Source: an uncultured Flavobacteriaceae bacterium
GTDB taxonomy: Bacteria > Bacteroidota > Bacteroidia > Flavobacteriales > Flavobacteriaceae
Direction: 5' to 3'
Length of the DNA stretch: 64,000 nt
NCBI GenBank assembly: GCA_947500575.1
Contig: CANMSI010000001.1
Location: forward strand, 434,001 to 498,000
Program-made: the position numbers and the translations under genes
Part shown: piece by piece, positions 43,464-51,126 of the stretch
How the letters are laid out: each line of letters begins with the position of its first letter
Numbering within the stretch: the first letter of the stretch is position 1
The notes under the pieces: model-generated
The model's database searches: none
What the model was told of the DNA's origin: nothing
The model's input: only the letters and a program-made list of their open reading frames with translations

Positions 43464-43612
43464 AAATAGCTCTTACTGGCTATTTTATATGTCTTAGTAT
43501 CTTGTTAAACTTACCCCAATCATGTTATATTAGACTATCTTTACATCTTATAGAATGTGTAGATAAGGGTGTGTATTACGCCTATCACAAGCAAGTAAAT
43601 AGAGGAGGAATT

Positions 43613-43735
43613 ATGAAGCAGATAAAGAAAGGATTTCAGGACAGCAATAGTGGTATTGACAGGCCATTGTCGCGTCACGAAAGCTGGAAAAATAACCGTA
43701 GGCATACTGCCTTAAAATTAATACGGTTTTCTTAG
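43613..43735 (+). CDS. 40-residue basic ORF with strong ribosome site and terminator
   Basis: ATG at 43613 is preceded by AGAGGAGGAATT, an unusually strong Shine-Dalgarno for this phylum, and the stop at 43733-43735 is followed 14 bases later by a perfect terminator. The peptide starts MKQIKKGFQDSNSGIDRPLS and continues RHESWKNNRRHTALKLIRFS, which is basic and has no hydrophobic segment. No family is known to me. Confidence 0.5.
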   Translation: MKQIKKGFQDSNSGIDRPLSRHESWKNNRRHTALKLIRFS

Positions 43736-43749
43736 GGAATAGGAATGTT

Positions 43750-43776
43750 AAAGAGGGCGAAAGCCCTCTTTTTTAT
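43750..43776 (+). terminator. Perfect terminator after the 40-residue ORF
   Basis: AAAGAGGGC (43750-43758), loop GAAA, GCCCTCTTT (43763-43771), then TTTTT. GNRA tetraloop and T-run are both textbook. Confidence 0.9.
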
Positions 43777-43825
43777 TGAATATCTTTTTTGTCCAACATA
43801 TCCATTTTTAGTATGCTCTGCACAA

Positions 43826-44500
43826 TTAGGTAATGGGCCCGTAAATGGCAAATTCCTTTTCTTTTTCAATGGCCCAAATGGTGTTGCCATAATCAAAATG
43901 CCAATACTCCTTTAGGTCACATACAAAATCTTCATCTTCAAATAAATTGATGAGCAGGGCTCTATTTTTCTTCGCCTCGGGACTAATATCCGGATAGTAG
44001 GGATAGCACTTTTTTGAAAGGTCAATCTCTAATCCGTTGTTGGTGCCAAAATTCATTACACAATCTTCAATCTTATCATATATCAAAGCGTCTACTGCTC
44101 CACCTGTCACATGCATCGACTTTGTAGGGGGTGCGATGAAATAACTAATGATCTGTATAATATCGCCATCCGATTTTTCTGGATGTTTTTTTTTAAAGAA
44201 AGCAAATGTGGTATCCCAAAGAAGTTGCTGATGTTCAAAAGACCTCCAAGTGGAGCGAATGATCAGAATTTTATCTTGCTGGTCCAATATTTTGCTGATT
44301 CGGCCTATTTTTTCGATAATAGCTTCCCGGACCAAGTATTGATAATCTTCCAAAATTGATGGTTCAAAAATCAAATTAAAATTCGTATCCATCAAACTCA
44401 CCAGTTGTGAATGATTTTCTCGAATCCAAATCGAGGGGACTAAAAGTTTATACTGAAGGTCTTTTCTCTCGACCGCGTCACAGTATGCTTGCACATTCAT
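43826..44500 (-). CDS. D-alanyl-D-alanine dipeptidase-like protein (VanX, peptidase M15D)
   Basis: The 224-residue product has the M15 zinc site: SMHVTGGAVD with H130 and D137, and EYWHFDY with E198 and H201. RSTWRSFEHQQLL supplies an Arg that corresponds to the VanX transition-state Arg. VanX enzymes hydrolyse D-Ala-D-Ala and other D,D- or L,D-dipeptides in the cytoplasm; no signal peptide is seen here. Its start overlaps the racemase gene by 23 bases, so the three genes 46639-43826 form one tightly coupled unit. Confidence 0.88.
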   Translation of the reverse strand: MNVQAYCDAVERKDLQYKLLVPSIWIRENHSQLVSLMDTNFNLIFEPSILEDYQYLVREAIIEKIGRISKILDQQDKILIIRSTWRSFEHQQLLWDTTFAFFKKKHPEKSDGDIIQIISYFIAPPTKSMHVTGGAVDALIYDKIEDCVMNFGTNNGLEIDLSKKCYPYYPDISPEAKKNRALLINLFEDEDFVCDLKEYWHFDYGNTIWAIEKEKEFAIYGPIT

Positions 44501-45563
44501 ATAGGTTGATCGTGTTTTTTGAAATGTTTGGGGTGCTAAATGCCCTTAATAGCGCACAATAATTGAGGTCGAAGGCTACAGTATCGCCCACTTTTAAACT
44601 TGTTTCGGTATTATCTATCAACATATGATCACTACTAGCCCCCAACACAATTATTTTTTGTTTTGGAGTAATTCCTGAAACCATGACATCTTGCATTCCA
44701 ATCGCGAGAACCGCCCTATCCATCAAGCCTTTATCCTCAAACTTTGGAGTATCGCCATTCGCATTTTGACATACTTCCCCATAAGGTTGTGATGGTTTTC
44801 GTTTTGCTTCGATAACCTCGGCCAGTAAAGTAAAGATATCGGTAAAAAGTCTGGGTATCGGTTTTCTACAAAGAGCTTCCCTACCTAAAAAAATAGATTC
44901 GCCCAATCGTAAGCTATTTATTCTGCCCACATCTTTTGAAGAGGTAAACCAGTTGTAATTTGCAGAGTTTCCGCCGGAGATCATTGCCAAGGTAATTTTA
45001 AATTTTTCTTCCAAACGCATAGCTATTGAAGACAATAGGTTCATTTTATTTGCATCAGGGCTTATTCCGCCAAAGCATGCAAGATTCGTTCCTATACCTA
45101 CCAAGGCCAGGCCTTCCAATTTTAGCACCTCTTTTACAATGGCATTCATTTCCGAAGGCATAATCCCTTCCCGTAAGTCTCCAAGCTCCACCATAAGAAC
45201 AACCTTATGTATGATATGGTTTCTTGAGGCATATTCCGAGAGTTTCTTTAGAACTTCCAATTCAGAATTTAGACTTATGTGGGTATGGATAATTACCTCT
45301 TCCACTTGACTGAGCGCAGGAGTTCTGAGTAACAGGTATTGTGCCCGTATACCCGCTTTTCGCATTTTTATAATATTCGAAATTCTAGAGTCCGCAAGAA
45401 TTTCAATACCATTTTTGACTAAGATGTCGGCAATTATTGGATTCCCTCCGATCACTTTGGTGACCCCTATTACATTAATTCCCTTAGCACCATACAGTGT
45501 TTTCAACTGTTGCACGTTGTGGGCGATTTTTTCCAAATCTATATCTATCCTAGGTAGTTTCAA
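44478..45563 (-). CDS. PLP-dependent amino-acid racemase, alanine/ornithine racemase type
   Basis: A 361-residue fold-type III PLP enzyme. DIDLEKIAHNVQQLKTLY opens the alanine-racemase N-domain and GVTKVIGG holds the PLP-binding Lys at 36. VELGDLREGIMPSEM and ISGGNSANYNWF follow, and RINSLRLGESIFLGRE is the phosphate-site region. The layout is that of the Orr (ornithine racemase) branch rather than of biosynthetic Alr. It probably interconverts D- and L-forms of an amino acid supplied by its neighbours. It overlaps the DUF1611 gene by 4 bases. Confidence 0.85.
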   Translation of the reverse strand: MKLPRIDIDLEKIAHNVQQLKTLYGAKGINVIGVTKVIGGNPIIADILVKNGIEILADSRISNIIKMRKAGIRAQYLLLRTPALSQVEEVIIHTHISLNSELEVLKKLSEYASRNHIIHKVVLMVELGDLREGIMPSEMNAIVKEVLKLEGLALVGIGTNLACFGGISPDANKMNLLSSIAMRLEEKFKITLAMISGGNSANYNWFTSSKDVGRINSLRLGESIFLGREALCRKPIPRLFTDIFTLLAEVIEAKRKPSQPYGEVCQNANGDTPKFEDKGLMDRAVLAIGMQDVMVSGITPKQKIIVLGASSDHMLIDNTETSLKVGDTVAFDLNYCALLRAFSTPNISKNTINLYECASIL

Positions 45564-46639
45564 ACCAACACCGACTCTCTTTTTAACTCTGGAAATATCT
45601 TGATTAACTCCTTTACCAGTTTATCGCATCCGTGTATTAACACATCTGCAACGGGCAGATTATATTCAGATTCATACTGCCGTATAATTTGATTCACTTC
45701 AATCAGGGTCATATTTTCATGGTTAATAGCAATAGCGATAACCTTTGATTTTGAGAACACCTCTATCATTTCAATCTCGTCTACCAAGTCCAATAAAGGA
45801 ATTTTAGGATAGTCACAATAACTTTTTCGCTTTGGGGGATGCTGAAGGATGATTGCATCTGGCATTGCTCCTCGTAGAATAGCACTTGAAGAAGTAAACG
45901 CAGGGTGGCTTAATGCTCCTTGCCCTTCAACAACGATGATGTCTGGCCCTTCCTCATCATAGGCATTTAAGATGGCATTTTCAACTTCACCGGTAGCAAA
46001 CCCAGAAGTTAGGACATCTATGGCCACCCCATATTTGGAGCCTTGTAGCAAGCCTGTTTGACCAGTTGTCACAAAGACTGCTTTCAAACCTTCATTCCGT
46101 AGGGCTTCCACCAATACTAATGCCGTGGTTCTTTTACCCACTGCACAATCAGTTCCCATTACCGTGATTATCGGAACCTTTACCTCTTGAATACGTCCTG
46201 AAAAATTATGGAGGTTTTCACGTTTTGGTGGCTTTCTGACATCCAGTATGGTTACTCCATAATTACGGGCCATACGGGCAAATTGAGTATTCTCGTTGAA
46301 AAACTCAGGAAGACCGTTAACGATATTCATCCCACTTTTCATAGCAATAAAAATAACCTCCCTTTGTTCAGCGCTTAAAAAGGAAGCGAGTGGGGCGATA
46401 CCATAAATAAAATATTCAGGGATAGCGTTTAATTCTTTTAAAGCCACGGCGATACTTTCAAAAATAGGAATGGCATTTTTTACTCCATCAAGATATTCTC
46501 CTGCATCCAGACCAGCCTTTGAACTATCAATGACTCCAACAATATCATAGGTCTCCGATTGCCGTGTAAGTCCATTGGCTACTTTACCGTCTATACAGCC
46601 AAATTCGTCTTCGCAATAAATCAAAGCCTTAGCTCTCAT
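45560..46639 (-). CDS. DUF1611 family P-loop protein
   Basis: The 359-residue product has a Rossmann-like N-domain and a C-domain with a P-loop, GTDCAVGKRTT at 162-172, ending in a hydrophobic strand. This is DUF1611. Some members have been reported as D-glutamate N-acetyltransferases (DgcN) that lead D-glutamate into catabolism; I give that from memory and with reserve. Together with the racemase and the VanX-like dipeptidase it suggests release, modification and racemisation of D-amino acids. It is the first gene of the unit. Confidence 0.85.
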   Translation of the reverse strand: MRAKALIYCEDEFGCIDGKVANGLTRQSETYDIVGVIDSSKAGLDAGEYLDGVKNAIPIFESIAVALKELNAIPEYFIYGIAPLASFLSAEQREVIFIAMKSGMNIVNGLPEFFNENTQFARMARNYGVTILDVRKPPKRENLHNFSGRIQEVKVPIITVMGTDCAVGKRTTALVLVEALRNEGLKAVFVTTGQTGLLQGSKYGVAIDVLTSGFATGEVENAILNAYDEEGPDIIVVEGQGALSHPAFTSSSAILRGAMPDAIILQHPPKRKSYCDYPKIPLLDLVDEIEMIEVFSKSKVIAIAINHENMTLIEVNQIIRQYESEYNLPVADVLIHGCDKLVKELIKIFPELKRESVLV

Positions 46640-46876
46640 GAGTTTTATTATTTAGTTGTCCGAAGCAATAGAGCTACCTTCATAAGGTTTTAATTCCCTT
46701 TCAAATAGACCTGTTCATTAACGTTAGGTTCATTCTGGAGGGTACAATAATAGACAGCGAGCATACAATCGTACAACAAGTGCAATTGAAGGACTTACCT
46801 TAGTACATACTACATCTCCTATTTCAAACCGTTTTGCCATTGTGCCAATTCCCTATTATATATTCAAGCGCTACTG

Positions 46877-47206
46877 TTAGTCCTTTAGAGTAGTGCAAAT
46901 CATCTTGAATTTATGATTTGCTTCAATTGAACTGGTAGAATGCCCGAGTATAAATATCGAGTCTCCCTTTTGCATAAAGGTGGAGTTATCGTTGACAACT
47001 ACTTCCGCCTTACCCTCAATTATGTAAATAAAACGTGAAAAAGGGGATTTCTCAAAAGATAGTACTTTACCATAATCGAATACGAATGCTTGTATTACAC
47101 AGTTGTTTTCGATTATTATGTTTTTTACCACTATCGTATTTGAAATATACTCTAGTGCATCTGCCAAGTTAAATTTCTTGGATTCTTCAAATTCACCATT
47201 TTCCAC
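46877..47206 (-). CDS. Small cupin-domain protein
   Basis: The 109-residue product, starting at a GTG, contains one cupin: FSRFIYIIEGKAEVVVNDNS, then GDSIFILGHSTSSIEA. Cupin metal ligands are poorly kept (no HxH pair), so it may bind a ligand without a metal or act as a sensor. It precedes the D-amino-acid cassette by 237 bases on the same strand. The downstream position is consistent with a ligand-binding role in the same pathway, by inference. Confidence 0.7.
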   Translation of the reverse strand: MENGEFEESKKFNLADALEYISNTIVVKNIIIENNCVIQAFVFDYGKVLSFEKSPFSRFIYIIEGKAEVVVNDNSTFMQKGDSIFILGHSTSSIEANHKFKMICTTLKD

Positions 47207-47244
47207 AGTTAAGTAATAAAGTTTATTATGTTTCGTTTTTATTC

Positions 47245-47361
47245 CTATTCCGCTCTGTTTTTGGCATTCCGTTTTGCCCTTTTGGCGGCTTTTTTCTCTT
47301 TAGGCGTACTAGAGGGTGTTGTTTTTCCTGATTTTTGTTTTCCTACTTTTTCTCTCGGCAT
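47245..47361 (-). CDS. Small basic protein, 38 residues
   Basis: ATG at 47361 to TAG at 47245 encodes MPREKVGKQKSGKTTPSSTP then KEKKAAKRAKRNAKNRAE. It is a strongly basic, helical, Lys/Arg/Ala-rich peptide, of the kind that binds nucleic acid. It is too short for standard calling. The upstream sequence was not seen to contain a clear promoter. Confidence 0.5.
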   Translation of the reverse strand: MPREKVGKQKSGKTTPSSTPKEKKAAKRAKRNAKNRAE

Positions 47362-47538
47362 AGTTTTTATTTTTTATTGATTTATGGAAGTGAAATGGCG
47401 ACCACCAACAGTATTAAAAAAAGTACAAAATTGATAGCGATTTTCTCATGGAGTATCATTTATCATTGCCGCTTTCAATATAAAATAGCTTCTCATAAAC
47501 TATGGTTACAGCAACACCAGCCCTTTTGCCTTTTTAGG

Positions 47539-47575
47539 AAAAAAGAGCAGTGTTTTTTAGTTCCTGCTCTTTTTT
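47539..47575 (-). terminator. Bidirectional-looking hairpin with A and T runs
   Basis: AAAAAAGAGCAG (47539-47550) pairs with CTGCTCTTTTTT (47564-47575). On the minus strand it ends about 97 bases after the stop of the 63-residue ORF at 47672. Confidence 0.7.
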
Positions 47576-47671
47576 GGGCTTTTAAACAATCTAAAAGCAC
47601 TTATCAATAAATAAGGTTAAATTCTCTTTCCCCCAGTATTGTTCAGGCTGTGTATTTGAAATTTCCCCCAG

Positions 47672-47863
47672 TCATTTTTTGATTCTGATTAAATTGGGTT
47701 TTAGGTTTTTTTCTAATTCCCTCCACCTTGCAGAATCTTGGCTTGTATTATCGAATACAGGCCTAAAGACATCTCTTAATTTTTTAAGAATACCGTTAAC
47801 CAAATTGTTCTTTTCGAATATGTCCATACATGTTGTGTATTTAGTCCTGCTCATTAAAATCAT
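47672..47863 (-). CDS. Small helical ORF, 63 residues
   Basis: The product MILMSRTKYTTCMDIFEKNN, then LVNGILKKLRDVFRPVFDNT and a charged Trp/Arg-rich end, is soluble and probably helical. It lies between the AraC gene and a strong hairpin on the same strand. No family is recognised; support comes from the terminator alone. Confidence 0.4.
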   Translation of the reverse strand: MILMSRTKYTTCMDIFEKNNLVNGILKKLRDVFRPVFDNTSQDSARWRELEKNLKPNLIRIKK

Positions 47864-47932
47864 AACAGAAGGTAAAGATGCAACAGAACCAAGGGAATTT
47901 TGCTATACAAATACTTGTTAACCTTACATATA

Positions 47933-48493
47933 TCACAGATTCTCCAAATTTTGCAGTCTTTTCTTCTTCATTTTTTTGAAGAAAGAAGGTGTGAGACCAG
48001 TGACTTTTTTGAATTGATTTGACAAATGCGATGGGCTGCTATAGTGAAGTTTATGCGCTATCTCGGTTAAGTTGAACTCATCGTATAGTAACAATTCCTT
48101 TACCTTTTCAATTTTATGTTTGATGATATAATGCTGTATGGTGATTCCTTTTACTTCTGAAAAAGTATTCGACAGATAGGTGTAGTCGTATCCTAATTTT
48201 TCGCTCAAATAACCAGAATAATTCATTTTTGGAATTTCATCATTGTAATGAACCATTTCAACTATTACATTTTTTATTCTTTCGATTAATATACTCTTCT
48301 TATCATCCAACAATTCTAATCCGGACTTTAGCAGATTATTCTTGAGTTGAATTCGCTTTTCATGAGTAATTTCTCCTGCAGTTTCAACCATACCTAGATT
48401 TAATATGACATGGTCCAGTCCCAGCTTTTTCAATTCTTCCTTTACCAACATTTTACAGCGAAGACTGACCATGTATTTTATGTATAATCTCAT
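47933..48493 (-). CDS. AraC-family regulator (short form)
   Basis: The 186-residue protein has an N-terminal region (LYIKYMVSLRCKMLVKEELK) typical of a small flavobacterial AraC group, and a C-terminal double HTH: YLSNTFSEVKGITIQHYIIK and NLTEIAHKLHYSSPSHLSNQ ending FKKMKKKRL. It lacks a membrane part. In the island it stands between the sigma factor and the cupin/D-amino-acid genes, all on one strand, and is the obvious regulator of them. Confidence 0.88.
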   Translation of the reverse strand: MRLYIKYMVSLRCKMLVKEELKKLGLDHVILNLGMVETAGEITHEKRIQLKNNLLKSGLELLDDKKSILIERIKNVIVEMVHYNDEIPKMNYSGYLSEKLGYDYTYLSNTFSEVKGITIQHYIIKHKIEKVKELLLYDEFNLTEIAHKLHYSSPSHLSNQFKKVTGLTPSFFKKMKKKRLQNLENL

Positions 48494-48780
48494 ATCCTTA
48501 GTTTAAAGGTAAAGGTGGTCACCTAGCTGGTGCTTAACCATGAATGGACTTTTACATTTTAAATCCTGGACAGTTAAAAACCGGTTTTCTGCCTGATTAA
48601 TAGGATTCTAATGCCCTTGAAAAAGTGAAAGTAATTGCTTCTTAAAGGTAGTCAATTAATAGTGTTTTGATGTATTAACACAAAATCATTTTTTAACTTT
48701 TGAATCCAACCTAAAAAGATATTGGATGATTAAAAATGAGACCTGTTCTTATTGTTAAAGCAACTATTCAAAAACAGAAC

Positions 48781-49647
48781 CTATTCCAAATATTCCTTCA
48801 GGAAATTGCACTTCGATGATTCCCTAAGATGCATCAATGCCCTCGTTTTTATCTGTCTTATCCGTTCCTTCGTAATACCTAGTTGGTAGGCAATTTGATC
48901 CATTCCTATTGCGTTATTGGTTCCGATGCCGTAATACTTCTTGATAACGTAGGTCTCACGTTCTGAAAGGGCATCGAGCAACCCCTCCAATTCTGTCTTT
49001 AATGAATTTTCAATAAGACCCTTTTCAGGGTTATCTAAATTGTCTGAACTTAGAACTTCATACAGCGTAAAGTTGTCCCCTTCCGTATTTAATGTTTCAT
49101 CCATTGACATGGGCCACATAGAATGCTGCATACAGAGTTGAACCTCAGCAAGGGAAACGTCAATCAATTCTGAGATTTCCTCGGCTTGTGGGAGTCGTTG
49201 GTGGGTTTGTTCGAAATTGGAGGAAGCTTTGGTTATCTTGTTGATCACGCTTATTTTGTTCAAAGGCAATCTCACCATTCTTGTGGTTTCTGTCAACGCC
49301 TGAAGTATCCCTTGGCGTATCCACCAAACTGCATAGGAAATGAATTTAAACCCACGGGTCTCATCGAATCGGGTTGCGGCCCTAACCAAGCCGAGATTTC
49401 CTTCGTTTATCAAATCGAGTAATTTCAAGCCCCGACCTTGATATTGTTTGGCCACTGATATAACAAATCTTAAATTGGAATTGACCAATTTTTCAAAGGC
49501 CAGATTGTCTCCATTACTTATAAGAATTGCCAATTCGACCTCTTCGTCTTCGGTAATCATAGGGATACGGCTTACATCAACCAGATATCTTTTAAGTGAT
49601 TCACCATCCCTATTGGTAACTTGTTTTGCAATTGAAAGTGGTCTCAT
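48781..49647 (-). CDS. RpoD-like sigma-70 factor carried on the island
   Basis: The 288-residue protein has the length and plan of the Bacteroidota primary sigma factor. Region 2 is nearly standard: NLRFVISVAKQYQGRGLKLL, DLINEGNLGLVRAATRFDET, RGFKFISYAVWWIRQGILQA. Region 3 is RMVRLPLNKISVINKITKAS. Region 4.2 is MDQIAYQLGITKERIRQIKT, clearly diverged. Regions 3 and 4 differ much more from the housekeeping sequence than region 2 does. It is therefore a paralogue, probably with a shared -7 and altered -33 preference; that is inference. Confidence 0.9.
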   Translation of the reverse strand: MRPLSIAKQVTNRDGESLKRYLVDVSRIPMITEDEEVELAILISNGDNLAFEKLVNSNLRFVISVAKQYQGRGLKLLDLINEGNLGLVRAATRFDETRGFKFISYAVWWIRQGILQALTETTRMVRLPLNKISVINKITKASSNFEQTHQRLPQAEEISELIDVSLAEVQLCMQHSMWPMSMDETLNTEGDNFTLYEVLSSDNLDNPEKGLIENSLKTELEGLLDALSERETYVIKKYYGIGTNNAIGMDQIAYQLGITKERIRQIKTRALMHLRESSKCNFLKEYLE

Positions 49648-50320
49648 AGTATTTGGTATTTAATCATAATGCGCTTCGGACATAAAATAGATTTCCGGTG
49701 TCTTTAGGGTCGTTCCTTTGTCCAATTTCAATTTTGCCTATTGATTTGGCCAAGGGGGCAATGCAAAAGCAGTAACAACGAAAGTCTTTACGGTATTTGG
49801 TAGATGAATGTTGAAACTTTCAAAAAATGACTCAGATTGGACCCCTAGTGATAATTGGAAAATGGCAATAGCGAGGACTCTCTTTTTATTTCAAGACTGA
49901 CTCAATTTTGGTTGGTAGTCTGTAAAGTTTGGTAAAGAAACGGATATTAATCTAATATAATGGTCTAATTCCATTTATAATATTTCGGTCAAAACCACTA
50001 AATCAGAAAACCTGAAATCTTATATGCTAAGGGGATTGTAAATCGAACGTTTTTTGGCACTGCATTTATAAATAAACCTACTTCTCATTAATTGAACTTA
50101 ACTTATTTCATCTGACGTTTAACTTGGCTATTTAAAATGTAAATAACACTTTGTAACCTTCACTAAAATAATAAGGCTATCAAAGTATTTTTTAATTACT
50201 TTTAGGGTCAATTGTGTTCTTTAAATATTAAACAATAGTCGAGTGAGTGATTAGGTGAGTATTTATGAAGACACAATTATAACTTTTTGAATATCAACGC
50301 AATAAATCATAAGTTGTAAC
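49648..50320. other. Right part of the island without recognised genes
   Basis: About 670 bases with no supported ORF and no strong hairpin on either strand. It is AT-rich toward the right end and ends in the attR-like repeat. An eroded integrase, if one existed, is not visible here by eye. Confidence 0.4.
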
Positions 50321-50335
50321 CCTGTCGAGGTCACT
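50321..50335. repeat. Right 15-bp repeat of island (attR-like)
   Basis: CCTGTCGAGGTCACT is identical to the tRNA-Arg 3' end at 41794-41808; the bases before it do not form the rest of a tRNA. A terminator follows immediately. Confidence 0.7.
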
Positions 50336-50343
50336 GAAAGCAG

Positions 50344-50378
50344 AAAGTCCACTCCTTAAGAGAGTGGACTTTTTTTTG
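50344..50378 (+). terminator. Terminator at the right island edge
   Basis: AAAGTCCACTC (50344-50354) pairs with GAGTGGACTTT (50362-50372) and runs into T8. It sits 8 bases after the repeat and is most simply the former terminator of tRNA-Arg. Confidence 0.88.
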
Positions 50379-50525
50379 TTTAAAAGAATTGTAAAAGTGA
50401 CTTCCCCATTGAAAATGGATTGAAATGAAAAATCATGTGGACCATTTTATTCTTACACTAGCTTACCGTACTATTCCTGGATACTATGAGCTCAATATTG
50501 AATCAGTTTTTCAAAACCCTATCAA

Positions 50526-50708
50526 TTAAGTACTGCTGGCAGGCCAAAGCTTTTGCATCATAGTACCTTCGGTTCGTGTTTTATCATCTTTAGACAACAG
50601 ACTTCCTTTCCTAAATTTACAATTGAAAAATTCTTCTCGGATGGTATTGATTACTTCCTTGCTAATGGTGATATATTTCAAAATACACTTGAAAAGTTCG
50701 TTTTCCAC
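50526..50708 (-). pseudogene. Truncated Crp/Fnr-type regulator fragment
   Basis: The 60-codon frame (GTG start) encodes FKCILKYITISKEVINTIRE and FFNCKFRKGSLLSKDDK, which matches the N-terminal helix and the first beta hairpin (KKGxxLL) of Crp/Fnr cyclic-nucleotide-type regulators. It then breaks off in unrelated residues. The rest of the domain and the HTH are not found downstream. It lies just right of the island, so the insertion event may have left it. Confidence 0.55.
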
Positions 50709-50737
50709 TCTAAGATCACAACTTAAACTAGCAATGG

Positions 50738-51088
50738 CTATGTACTTTTAAATATATGTTTTCGCTTTATAAATAGGACAATTCCCATTACAGTATATAC
50801 GACACTTTTGAACCCATACCACCATGTAAATTGGTAATACGCTCCAGATGGTATGCTACCAGCATCAAAATGGATAATAGTGTTTAAAAAAATCCTTATC
50901 AAACCATAACACAGAACCAACATACTCCAAAATTTTACGGTTCTCTGAAAATTGAATGGTAACTTAAAATAGCCACGAATGAAAGGGCTAAGAAGTATCA
51001 TCGCTATCAATAAAGGATATAGTATTCCTATGAGCAAATATTCCAAACCCTTAATTAAAATGAGAATAAAACTCCATATCAATAGCAA
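50738..51088 (-). CDS. Four-helix integral membrane protein
   Basis: The 116-residue product begins at a TTG and has about three to four hydrophobic helices (LLIWSFILILIKGLEYLLIG, ILYPLLIAMILLSP, WSMLVLCYGLIRIFLNT, VYTVMGIVLFI). It ends in a basic tail RKHIFKST. It follows the M28 peptidase gene on the same strand by 38 bases. I do not recognise the family. Confidence 0.6.
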   Translation of the reverse strand: MLLIWSFILILIKGLEYLLIGILYPLLIAMILLSPFIRGYFKLPFNFQRTVKFWSMLVLCYGLIRIFLNTIIHFDAGSIPSGAYYQFTWWYGFKSVVYTVMGIVLFIKRKHIFKST

Positions 51089-51126
51089 CTCTTAGGTATT
51101 AAATGATTTTATTTTGTGTAGTACTT

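Larger units (their letters stand above)
41794..50335. mobile_element. 8.5-kb genomic island at the 3' end of tRNA-Arg
   Basis: The island is bounded by the exact 15-base tRNA 3'-end repeat. A strong T-run terminator hairpin lies on both sides, directly after the tRNA (41829) and directly after the right copy (50344), as if the right one were the original tRNA terminator. Cargo is a prohibitin pair, a small ORF, a D-amino-acid cassette, a cupin, an AraC regulator and a sigma factor, mostly on the minus strand. No integrase, relaxase or transposase is seen, so it is either immobile or mobilised in trans. Confidence 0.65.

Noticed and set aside
43409-43612. Upstream part of the 108-residue frame
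   Set aside because: The strong ribosome site at about 43600 marks the start at 43613; the upstream part has no support.
47335-47610. 91-residue ORF on the + strand
   Set aside because: It overlaps the small basic ORF and the hairpin and shows no protein-like pattern.
50321-50343. A second tRNA-Arg gene
   Set aside because: Only the last 15 bases of the tRNA are present; D and anticodon arms are missing.
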